Assembly (NCBI GenBank): GCA_024305745.1
Contig: JAHRBS010000010.1
Location: 3,231,501 to 3,295,500, forward strand
Source: Polyporus tsugae
Lineage: Eukaryota > Basidiomycota > Agaricomycetes > Polyporales > Polyporaceae
Reading direction: 5' to 3'
Length of the DNA stretch: 64,000 nt
In this document: piece by piece, positions 32,673-43,175 of the stretch
Layout: every line of letters starts with the position of its first letter
How positions within the stretch are numbered: position 1 is the stretch's first letter
The notes under the pieces: generated by a model
The model's database searches: none
Seen by the model: only the letters and a program-made list of their open reading frames with translations
What the model was told of the DNA's origin: nothing
Made by a program: the position numbers and the translations under genes

Positions 32673-33608
32673 CTACGCCTCGCGCTCGACAACAGCCCAA
32701 CAGCCAAGCCCCCCACCAATCCGCTCCAGCCACTCCCGCTTCATCACCTCCTCCCAGTCGCTCTCCGCCTGCACGACCCTCGGCTCGTAGTACCGCAGCA
32801 CCCGCACCGGCTCCTCATCCATGAGCATATAAATCGTCTCGGGCACGTACGGGCGTGGCAGGTCCATCGGCCACCCGAGCACGCGCCGCGTCGCGTGCAT
32901 GAGCGTGGTCCGTATCACCTGCCTCGCGCCGTACTGGTCGTGGTCCGTGACGCGCATGTGCGTCAGGTTCGGCGCGAGCTCCGACCAGCACGCGAGCTCC
33001 ATCACCGTCGCCACGAGCTGCAGGCGCGTGAGACGCGGGAAGACCTCTGGGGCATCCCAGGCGAGGTCGTCGGGGACCGAGACGCCTCGGTGCACGATCC
33101 CGGAGCCGACGAACATGAGCTCGCGGAGGTTGGGGAAGGTGAGCTTGAGGTCGTCGGTGGGTGACGGGCAGAGCGGGCGGATGAAGTCCATCGCGTTGGG
33201 AGTGTCGGCGCATTGCACGAAGCAGAGCGTTTGGAGCTCTGGCGCGACGAGTCGAATGAGTGAGGATATGCGCCTCATGAACCTCGCTTCTTCCTTCGCC
33301 ACTGCGCCCGGAGCTCCTGGTAGGTCGTTGGAGAATGGCGAAGAGATGTAGAGATGCGCGAGCGTTGGTTTTCGATGCCCCGCAAAGCGACGTTGGGTCT
33401 TGAACAAGACGAGGAATGCTTTGATCTGGGCAGCCGAGCCGGAGCATAGAGCAACAGAGTGGAATCGAGTCGCAGAAGACAGGTGCCGGACGGACTTGGA
33501 GACGCGGGAGAGCGAGGCCCCAGTGAAGCCACCGTCCACGCAAGCGAACGTGAAGATTCTCTCCAATACGCCGACTGGGAGGAGGTTAAGATATGGCGCG
33601 AGGCCCTT
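32673..33608 (-). CDS. F-box-like protein, start codon missing or in an upstream exon
   Basis: The frame is open from 33608 to the stop at 32673 (~311 codons). It reads LNLLPVGVLERIFTFACVDG, then GFTGASLSRVSKSV and ATRFHSVALC, so the family N-terminus is present, but no ATG precedes it; an in-frame TAG lies at 33609-33611. That TAG could be an intron acceptor for an unseen first exon. Leucine-rich strands include LQTLCFVQCA and FPNLRELMFVG; the C-terminus has REWLERIGGGLGCW. The gene is either a start-loss copy or needs an upstream coding exon that I could not place. Confidence 0.65.
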   Translation of the reverse strand, partial: KGLAPYLNLLPVGVLERIFTFACVDGGFTGASLSRVSKSVRHLSSATRFHSVALCSGSAAQIKAFLVLFKTQRRFAGHRKPTLAHLYISSPFSNDLPGAPGAVAKEEARFMRRISSLIRLVAPELQTLCFVQCADTPNAMDFIRPLCPSPTDDLKLTFPNLRELMFVGSGIVHRGVSVPDDLAWDAPEVFPRLTRLQLVATVMELACWSELAPNLTHMRVTDHDQYGARQVIRTTLMHATRRVLGWPMDLPRPYVPETIYMLMDEEPVRVLRYYEPRVVQAESDWEEVMKREWLERIGGGLGCWAVVEREA

Positions 33609-34209
33609 CTATCGACACAGTAAGCCCTTTGAAACACAGGCGAAGCGATGCGTGCTCACCCTCTTCCTTCGTCGGCACTTGAAGACACGATCCGCGAACG
33701 CTACTAACCGCTGTTTCGTTCGACCCATGTCGGTGAGTGCTTCCGCTGCGTTCCACGTATTTTCTCGAGCATTGGGCTCAAATACTCCGACGACAACCGC
33801 AGCACAATTCAAGCTTTCACTGTTAATTTACTTCGCAAGTGCATGTCGTTTATCCTCAGAGGACGTCTGACCGTTTGGTAGGCTATATGCAGATTTCGGC
33901 GCTTAGTCAGACTTCATGGAGCAGATCCCTTGTCAGAAACTGCCTTATATCAAGTCAATAGAGCCCCCATAAGGAGAAAACAGACCCACTCACCAGATTA
34001 GATGCATTGTGCAATGCAGCGTGCAAGTTTCGCTGCAGGCTGAGGCAGCGAGACAGATGATCCACGCCGCCATGAACGCAGAAGTAGTAGTCGCGTATCT
34101 TGTCTGGTTATTTCGTGCTGGTCGTATAGTGACCAAACATCCAAGATCAGATTCTCCAAATAAGCCCATGACAGTCATAAACGTGAAAAATTGAAACGAC
34201 ACAGTCCCT
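33609..34209. other. Intergenic, 601 bp
   Basis: 5' side of the F-box-like gene at 32673 and 3' flank of ATG22. No gene is seen. Confidence 0.5.
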
Positions 34210-36645
34210 TCATTTCTTGTCAGCAGAGTCAACAGAGCTGGACCTTTCCTCGGGCTCTTCCGACCACACGCCGGTATCCGCATACGAGCGGTGCTTCTCC
34301 GCCCATGAGACAGCATCGTGCCGTCCGGTTGTAACGTCGACACCTGCAGCACCGCATACCTGTCAGAGATCGTCGCATCCTGACAGGAAAGGAGGTACGT
34401 ACCGAACCAGATGACCAGACTCGCGGCGGCGCAGAGCGCGAAGAGGAAGGGAAATCCCTTCCAGTTGTCCCCCGTCTTGTCGATGATGGCTTGTATGACG
34501 TTCGGCCCGATCATGGACGACGCGCGGTTCGACAGCCCAAACAGCCCGAAGAACTGTAGCACGTCATCTCAGAACCACCTCCCGGATCACAATTAGAGTA
34601 AACGCACCATGTTGTCAAAGCCCGGCGGCGTGAGCTCCGCCATCATCGTCTGCGAGAACGCGTAGTATGGCGCCTGGAAGAGCCCGAACACGACGTTGTA
34701 CGCCCAGAACTCCCACACGTTGTGGAACCCGAGCTTCCCCGTCCAGATGCCGATCATGCCCCAGAGGGGGATGAAGATCGTGACGACGTTGGTGATGACG
34801 AACATCGTCTTGGTCGGGATCTTCCAGTACCGCTGGATGTACCAGAAGCCGAGCGTGCTTATCGTGGACGTGATCGCCTGGGCGAGGCCGAGGTACGTGT
34901 TCTGCAGGAACGAAAAGTGGAACTTGTCGTTCTGGCAGATCGACACGAGGGTTCCTGTGGTGTTTAGCCCCTGCGTGTATGCGCGTTAATTACAAGCAGT
35001 AGTGGTCGGGTGATACGGGACGTACGTCTGCAAGCAGGAAGAACGCAACCAAGTATATGAAAGTGTACGGGAGCTTCCTATACTGTTTAAGGGCGATCCA
35101 AATCTGCTTCCATCCAACCGTGACATAGTGTTCACCCTTCGGTAGAGGAGGGCCAGGCCGAGGTTGTTGGAAAATGACTGTAGCGAAGGTATTTCAGTAT
35201 ACAGTCGGGAAAACGTCTCTACATGATAACCAAAGGATAACGTACACCACCAAATACCCGTGACGACCCAATATCCGTTCGTCCTGTCCACAGTATTGAG
35301 TTACATGCGCGATTCTGTGGAGCTATCCAATCGCACTCACATAACGATAACATAGTTGTTGACCTTCGGGTTATTCACAAGTGGAAGTAGAAGGGAGAGG
35401 TTCAGAGCAAGGGTAAAGATATAACCGACATTGCTGTGCATCTAAACCAGATCATTCAGCGCCCATGCTCAACCTTCCAATACCAGTACTAAGTCCTCCA
35501 AGGAAACTCACCGTGCTGATGTTGCTGATCCGGTTCTTCTCCATACTCTCCTCGACCTCGTACTCCTCCGCAGAGACTTCGCCCTTCTCGTACCGCTCCC
35601 TGAGATGCCGCGCGTGCTTCGTGTTGCGCGCTAGCCGCGGGAAGACGGCCGCGTAGAACACGAGCGTCGCGCCGTATGATATAAACCCGATCATATACAG
35701 AGCCATCGCGACGCCCCATCTGTCCGGTGCTGCAAGGACATGAGCACATGTCGTCGCCAAACAGGACCAAGGAACGCACACGTGAGGGACATGCTTGCAA
35801 ACTGGGCGCCCCAGCAGATCACCGTGAGGATAAGGAGCAGCCAGCGACCAAACGTTCCGTAATCGGCGGCAGAGCCGATAGTGGTGAAGATAGCAGTCAT
35901 TATCTTGACATGCCATCGTATCACTGCATCAGCATGCCTGTCCGCGGAGTGTTGGGGGCTTGGAAACTTACTGCAAAGCTGACGCCGTTGGAGACAAGCA
36001 CGACCGAGCTGACGGCCTTGGTACCTCCACCCCAAGGTAGCACACATTGGCCCGAGGCATCGGCGGCGTTACAGCTGGAACCGGGGCCCTTGACGGGATC
36101 GTACCCTGCGGCGGTCGCGAGTGATTGAAACAGAGTCATGGAGTAGCCTGGATGGACGTTTCAGCCGCGGAACTTGGCACGATTCTACACTGTGTGGTAC
36201 TCACCATTCGGCCCTACACCCTGACGCAAGCCTAGCTCCGTCAGAAACAAGCACGGGACCAGAGCGAGGGTGTACGCACGTTGTCTCCATTGTAGTATAC
36301 TGGCAGACGGGCCCGACCAAGTCAGACAACGCATACACATAGCTCAACCCCCGATGCGACGCACAGTAGTAGCTCCAGAGTTCCTGTCCCGACAAGGACG
36401 AGTCAAAATCTGAACCCGACCCGCGGAGAGTCGAGGTCCGCAGCAGAACGGTGGTTACTCACCTTGCGGGTGACAATGGGCTCATCCCTCTTCACGGGGA
36501 CAATCGCAACACCCTCATTTGTGTGGGCTCTCTCTACATGTGAATCCTTCCCCTCCTTGGCTCCGTCGCTGTCGCTCGAATCTGCCGTCACGGGCGAGTC
36601 GGCCGTCACCTCGGGTAAGCCCTCGGGCGCTAGGAAGAGCGACAT
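34210..36645 (-). CDS. ATG22: Autophagy-related protein 22, vacuolar amino-acid exporter, 564 aa
   Basis: Thirteen exons on the minus strand, 36645-36463, 36383-36365, 36299-36280, 36220-36205, 36147-35972, 35903-35780, 35729-35512, 35441-35341, 35283-35246, 35177-35026, 34970-34608, 34553-34403 and 34343-34210; together 565 codons. Family motifs are in order: ELWSYYLYYNGDNGVGPNG, GYSMTLFQSLA, IGSAADYG, then WWFIFQQPRPGP, SFLQNTYLGLAQA and NVVFGLFQAPYYAFSQTMM. About twelve hydrophobic helices of the MFS fold are seen. Atg22 moves amino acids from the vacuole back to the cytosol after autophagic breakdown. Three consecutive microexons of 19, 20 and 16 nt are needed to build the first motif. 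One acceptor (35904-35906) is AAG rather than CAG/TAG. Confidence 0.93.
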
Positions 36646-37477
36646 CCTGCCGGTCGCCTTGGATAGTGTTTAGCGAGAAGCAGAGAGCGAAGGGGACGAG
36701 ATGAGAGCACGAGCCCGCCGACGCATAAATCCAGAGGATATGGCCGTCCAGGAACGCGAGTGTGTCTCCCGGACCGTGTTCTGGTAGAGATATGGAATAA
36801 GAGGAGCATCGCGGCCCAGCTGAGGCCCGTGGGCGACCGTGCTGACAGCGAGCGCGGTAGCCGACTTATCAGGTAGACCATGGGAATGGAACCTTGAAAA
36901 AGGGGGTTAGTCGCGCGCATGAGAATGCTGCCGATATCGCGGTCTCTTACGCCGTCTTGGGGGGATCAAATGGCTCATGGGACCGGCGACGAAAGAGGCT
37001 GACGTCTTGCAGAAGCGTCCTCAGGCAGGCGAGGGTTCGGCGAAAAGGTGGCGAGTGGGAGTCGAGTCAGGGCGAAGCAAGGAACAGGGCGAGGGAATGA
37101 CCACTGTCACGGTCGGTCGAGATCGAGATCCGCACGCGGGCGCTAAACTGACAACATGAAGAGGTAAAGGTGTTATGAATACTCTTTAGGATGGTCCGTA
37201 GAAAAAGAGTGGGAAGTATATAACCAAACCTCCTACGTGAGTAGCGTACGTCCTAGTCTTCGGCTCTAGAGGCATTGAAAAAACCTGGCGCCGAGTGTCC
37301 ATATCATCTCTAAATTGTGCACTCTAAAGACACTACAAACCGTCTAGAATCCATTGTGAACATTGACATAGATGCCTACACCGTCCAGATTATGCAACAA
37401 AGAATATTACAATCAGGGTCTTTTACTGCACAGGTACTCGTGTCAATGCCTAGACAATCCGCTTAGCTGCATACAAA
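36646..37477. other. Intergenic, 832 bp
   Basis: Promoter region of ATG22 and 3' flank of the carrier gene. No gene is seen. Confidence 0.5.
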
Positions 37478-38681
37478 TCATGAAAAGGATGGATACCGCA
37501 CCTTCTTGGTCGCCTCGTAAATGCGCTTCTGGCCCGCGAAGAGGATGGCAGCCGTCAGAACGCTCTGTGTGAGCTTGCTACCAACGCCTTTGTACAAGCC
37601 TTCGATACCCTCTTCCTTGACGATCGTCGCGACACCGTCCCATGCGGACTTGTACCTCTGAGCATGATCTTGGCCAGCCTGAAGCCGACTCTTCACGACG
37701 CTAAGGAAAATATTAACATGCGAGCGAAGAGATTTGAGCTCAAATGGGAGAATACGCACATGTACGGGTATGTCGAAGAAGTCGCCACGAGCTTCGACAG
37801 CGCGCCCAACAGGAAGTAGTCCAAATCAGAAAGGACCGCAACCGCGTTCTTCGCCCCGCTTGCCCTCAGCTTCGCGGTGCGTCCCGTGACCAGGAAGTTC
37901 TTCAGCTGCTCGAACACCGTGTACTGGATGATCGGGTTGATGACCAGCACGAGCGCGGGCCCCAGTCCGCGCCAGAGGGCGGTAATGCCGTCCTTGCGGA
38001 GGATGTGCTGGATAGTCTGGACGATGCCCGGACGCTCGACGCGGGGCGCGCCCGCGGACGAAGCTTTGCTCGGGTCCGACATCGAATAGACCGCTTGGGT
38101 AGTCTGGACGACCCAGATCGGGTTCGAAATCATGGTCGTCGCGGAGCCGGCAATGAGGCCGGCGAGCATGGACTCGAGGGTGCTGAGACCTTTGCTGCCA
38201 TTGCGGGCTTTGAGGATGAAGTTGCGGGAGCCCTCGTAGAAGTAATAGTACACTCTGCGTCCATGGCGGAATTAGAACGGCGCGATGACGGCGACGGCGG
38301 AGGGGAAATACGCTAGGAATGAACACGAAACGTACCCATTGGTGACCGCAATACCAAGCAAGCTGGAGTTGAGGCCGCTGTAGAGACCGAGGAAACCCTC
38401 CCGCTTGATGATGTCAAGCACGGCTTCATACACGGTCTGTCCCAACACGGAAGGTAGGTTACCTCCTCAAGCAAACGGGTCGACGTGGACGCACCTTCTG
38501 TTGCCGCTTGGTCTCAACCGCCGCACGCGTGGAAAGGAAGATGAGCGGGCTATACGCCGAACACCATGTTGAGTCCTATGACTTCATCGTTGAAATGTGC
38601 AGCAAACGCTCACTATGTCGCCGTCATGGCGACTACCCCGCCAGCCGCTCCAGCGAGAGCGTGGATTGCAGAGTCGCTCAT
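37478..38681 (-). CDS. ANT1: Peroxisomal adenine nucleotide carrier (mitochondrial carrier family), ~313 aa
   Basis: Five exons on the minus strand: 38681-38614, 38549-38495, 38436-38336, 38254-37760 and 37700-37478 (314 codons). Three carrier repeats are visible. Their signatures are TYPLIFLSTRAAVETK, ISNPIWVVQTTQAVY and TYPYIVVKSRLQAG. The second-half hallmarks GLYSGLNSSLLGIAVTNGVYYY and NPIIQYTVFEQLKN are those of the PMP34/Ant1 group. It exchanges ATP for AMP across the peroxisomal membrane to support fatty-acid activation. The last residues (KKVRYPSFS) may instead be an intron, with a tiny final exon ending KKRIV, so the C-terminus is uncertain. Confidence 0.88.
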
Positions 38682-39011
38682 GCCGCTTGTTTAGCTATGC
38701 ACAGTGTGTATGAGGGGCGCGGTTTGTTGTGAAGGAAGGACGAGGAGAGGAGAGAGAGCCGTGAACGTTCGAACGCCCACCGGCTCATCGCACGCATGGA
38801 GGTGGTACTATACTATCACATGTACCCCGCCTCCTCCAGCCTCCACCGGCACGGGCGCTTGACCGAGGGGGTAGCGCGGACGGCGAGTGCCGGGCGTACG
38901 GCAATCCTTGCATCGAAGAGTCGCCGTCGCAGCCAGCTGCGTTCTCGCCATCCGCCTCGTCAATCAGCTGCACATCCTACTCGTACTGGGCCAGACCGTC
39001 GGCGATAGTGC
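38682..39011. promoter_or_regulatory. Divergent promoter region, 330 bp
   Basis: Lies between the start codons of the carrier (minus) and the F-box gene (plus). No TATA box or clear motif; a GA-rich run occurs near 38740-38760. Confidence 0.35.
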
Positions 39012-41185
39012 ATGGACTCAGATCCGGTCGAGAATGCTCTGCGTAGCTTCGCTCCGGAGAGGCCTCCGGAGCAGGACGCCCAGGTATCGCCGACCGACTC
39101 TCATCTACAAATTCACGCCATTCCTGATCTGCAACCGATCCCATCTCTCACGTAAGTATAAGCATATCCTGACATACTCTGCAGAGCTTGTTTCTGACTT
39201 CCAACCTCTTCCAGACTCGAAACAATCCCTCAAGATGTCTTCCGTCTCATTGCCCTCGCCACATCCCACAAAAACGGCGTGTTGAAGCGCTTGTCCCGGA
39301 CATCCCGCTATATGCGCGCGGCGTGCATGCCGATCCTCTTCGCGCGTTGTACCGCGTACCCTAATGGAGAGATGGGAATACCCCCTGAGGCGATCCGTCC
39401 CTATGTCTCGTGAGTAGTCGCCTTTCCTTCCGTCGTTCAGCGACAGACCCCTTGGCCGACCAACAGGCACCTCACGTATTTCAACCACGTTCCCCCCGTT
39501 CAGAGCCCGCAGAAAGGCACTGTGGATTGGCATACCCACTTACTGGACGGTTCAGAGAGATGGGAACCGGTGGAGAATCACCCGGCGGAGTGGGAAGTCA
39601 TATGCCCTGTGGCCAGTGATCAGGCCGGGTGTCCCACCGTACAGAGATCCTCTGGCGCAGATTTTCGGAAGAGGTTGCCATCCTCCGAACCCATCCCTCC
39701 CCCTGTCGCTCTGAAGAGACCACGGCTCGAGACAGCACCGAACCCCGGCGCCGAGCTCGACTGTTTCTCTGCCCTGCGTTCCGTCTCGTTCCGATGCACT
39801 CTCAAACTTACACACTTGGACCTTATGAAGAAATGTCTCGCGAACAACACCCTCCTTTCTGTCGAATTCACTCCCACCGTGCGTTGGGCGGGGGGACACC
39901 CCGATCCGAGAGTGGATTCTCTGTATCCTCCCAACATCTCCATCACGCACTTGAAGCATGCGCCGTCTGTATGGCGCGAGTCCGTTACCGAGATGGAGCG
40001 GAGGAACATGTCCGCGGAAATTGCGATCGAGTCCCAGTGCCTTGCTCTCGTTACTCTTGGTATCGCTCCCACCGCAGAAATTCTCGAGCTTCCCATGGAG
40101 TCCGCGCCGATTGCGCGCATGTCTGAGCTCGCTTGGCCTCGCCTTCGAGAGATATCCTTGACCGGCCGATACTACCTCCGGAGCCAGTCTACGACTCTGC
40201 CTCGTCTCCTCTCGCGGATGCCCGAATTGCGAAAGCTTGCTATCCGTGTCGCTCAGCCACACGTACTCAGACTTGCACGTGCCCCAATCCTTGGCCACAA
40301 TCCTTCCCTGCCCGTTGACTTGCCTGAGCTCCAAACGCTCATCCTTGCATATCCCGACCCGGAAGATGTCATCTTTGCCATATCTGCGACAAACATAAGT
40401 CATCTCTCCCTCCGTGACTGGCCACGCTACTATTTCCACCAGGACTTGCTCAGTCAGTATGACCTCGAGCGCTGGGCGTCCCAATTGTTAAGTTCGTCCG
40501 AATGCCTGCGAATCCTGCAGCGCATGTCCCTGCACTACCTCGAAAGGCTCGAGTTAGTATACCAAGCCGACCACGCAGACGAAGCGCTCCTCACCTACAT
40601 CGCATCGACGTTTCACCGCCTGGCACACCTCGAGCTCCACCGATATCGGAACGGCGGTGAAGTTAACTACGTGCGTCCCTACCTTCCTCTGCCTCCGCCT
40701 TCAGGCTTCTGCACGCCGCGTCTCTCCATCAGAGCACAACAACTAACTCTATCCCCCCTAGAAACACATCGCGCAAGTCCTGACCCTCCTCACGCACCTC
40801 CGCACCATCCGCCTCAATCTCGACTTCCCCGACTCGACCGGTCCACGCACGTCCTGTGCGTCCCGGCACAGCAACACGATGCGGCACCTCGCCTGGCTCG
40901 CCGCCGCACGCACGCGCGGACTCGAAGTCGCCGACCTCCTCGAGCCGCACTGCCCCGCGCTCGAGCACGTGGGCATCCTCGTGCACGACGCGGCAGGCAG
41001 CTACTGGTGGCGCTTCCGGCCGGCAAGGGGGCGGCCAGAACATGAGCAGGTCGAGCACGAGCGGGCGGACTCAGAAGAGTGAGTCCGTCTGTGGTTTGTT
41101 CTGTCGTGGGCGTGCGGGCGCGACTGACACATGGTTCAGCGATTTCGAGCCGATGCCCCTTCCGTGGGGAAAGCGAGGAGACTGA
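39012..41185 (+). CDS. F-box/LRR-type protein, 633 aa
   Basis: Five exons: 39012-39151, 39215-39409, 39467-40670, 40762-41078 and 41140-41185 (634 codons). An N-terminal Pro/Asp-rich leader precedes a classic F-box, LETIPQDVFRLIALAT then LKRLSRTSRYMRAACMP, at about residues 48-90. A long region of leucine-rich strands follows (LALVTLGIAP, LPELQTLILAYP, HYLERLELVY, HLELHRYRNG, RTIRLNLDFP). It is not closely related to the short LPxELLE family at 18.5 and 27-34 kb. It probably acts as a substrate receptor of an SCF ubiquitin ligase; no target can be inferred. Confidence 0.85.
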
Positions 41186-43175
41186 AGGGAATTTGAATTA
41201 ATTGTGGGACATTGGGATTGCGCCAACTGCGCTGCTGACGACTTCAGGGGACATTGTATGCATATGTTAGTGGGAATGGAACGATATACTGAGCTGTATC
41301 CATAGCGAATCAAGGGTCAAACAGTTACGTTGGGATTCGGGAGCCAATACTTGCTCCCATGATACGCCCGTCCAGGTTCTTCCCCGGGCCAAGGACCACC
41401 CGTCTCATAACAGTACGGCCCTCCCTTGATAAGTTCTAACCACACTCAATATCGCTTCACAGTGACGCGCTCGTGTCGCTCAACCACTCCCCAGGCACAA
41501 GTGCCTCGCGGACTGCTCGCTCGCTCGGTTCTGGCCGCTGATAGGGTCGAACCGAGATCGACACGCAGGGGGGCTCCCTCGCGGACTTCCACGTGTCCAC
41601 ATTCTTGCACACTCCGGAAAAGGAGGAGCCATCGGGTGTGCGCAACATCTATGCGCGTGAAAACGAATACCTGCTGTGGTCGATCAATAAATCAATAGGT
41701 CTGGGCACGGCTTTGATATGATGGAAGGACAAATACCCCGCACAACCGTATGCCAGCCGTGGGTTCGGACGGCGACTCGACGGCAGCGAGGGATTCGGAA
41801 TGCAGACGCAGCGGTCGCATCACTGCTACTTATTCTCGAACCCTCACAATGACATGTGGTTTGCTATGGATATATAGTATAAGTACGCGTGAAGATAGAA
41901 AAGATACCGCATGTGGTGTTTGGTCTGATGCGCACGTAGAACGAGGAGGCCGGACATATGGACTGTACCTGTTATAACGGCAGAGGTCAAATTCAGTGCA
42001 GATCACCGCAGCGTTAACGCGTTGGCCGTACGCGTATGTACATGTTATACTTAGATCTGTACTTCTTGAATACTTATTCCGTCCTCGGAGCCGGGCATCA
42101 TTGCACCGTGATAGACCGTGATGCATTTGTTAGCTTAGCAGTGTGTGAACAAATCCGGATGCGACGCAGCGGCTTCGGATCCATCGCAGACGAGCATCCG
42201 AACTGTGCGCGTCGAAGAGAAATCAAGAGTCCTGTATGGGTGTCTAGATCTGGCCCGTCGTTCATCAGTAATTTACTCTCCAATCACGCGCGCAACCGGG
42301 AGAAGTTCTGGTATATGAGACACCGCACCACATTAACCATCGAACACACGAACATCCAAGCCCAACCAAGCAGCAAAATGACTTGAAGGAGTGACAGCAG
42401 ACGGCAGAATAGGTGCACAACATGCGAATAGTGTCCACTTTCCAATTGCAACGTGCTACCGTAAATGCGAACGACCGGTGACAAGTACTCTGGAGTAGGG
42501 GGCCCGGGAGGCAGGGAGGGCAGCAAGGGAGGGGGGGGAACACGCAACGGATAAATAAGAGCACAACACCAACCCAAACACACAGGCGGTCCCCGCGGAG
42601 GGGATGACGGCTCGCGACCACAACCCACTCTGCGGCGCAGGTATCCGTCGCCATTACTGAACACACCGAAGGTAAAAACAGGCTCGCACGGCGCCGCCGA
42701 TGGGGCACGAAATGGACAGGGACAGTACGCACGGCGAAGGTGGAAAGCGGAATGCGGTGCGTACGGGGCAAAGGGAAGCGTGCATGATTCGTAGCAAGGG
42801 AATAGGGTCACGGGGAAGCGGTAAAAACCAGTAGCTACAAGGGTAAAAATAAGACAAAGCATAAGATATATATGCCAACGTTGAACGGGGTCTGCGCAAA
42901 TTGTCGAGACGTACAGAGCTGCATATCTGGGGATGGGACGGAAGGGAGACGAGGGAAGGACAGCCGTTGAGAGAAATTGAGTCTCGCCCAGGTCTACCAG
43001 GCCGCAGAGTCAAACCAAGCCAAGAGCGATCGGGACAAGGAAGGAGGAGGGCGGACAAAAGGGGGGGAGGGGGACGTCGAGGATCATGGTCTTCCAATAC
43101 ACGCCAGGCCCGCATAATCATACACCACGCTCATAACCGCAGCAGCGCTGCGCAGGCACCACGGCTACACGCCGC
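41186..43175. other. Longest gene-free stretch, 1.99 kb
   Basis: No convincing gene on either strand. The right part carries G-runs on the plus strand (around 42495-42540 and 43055-43075) and is probably the 3' untranslated region of OPY2. Minus-strand frames at 42265-43121 are open but compositionally odd (Cys/Arg/Pro-rich) and have no start or splice logic. Confidence 0.5.

Noticed and set aside
42265..43121. Minus-strand frames of 150-190 codons downstream of OPY2
   Set aside because: Cys/Pro/Arg-rich low-complexity translations with no domain, start context or introns.
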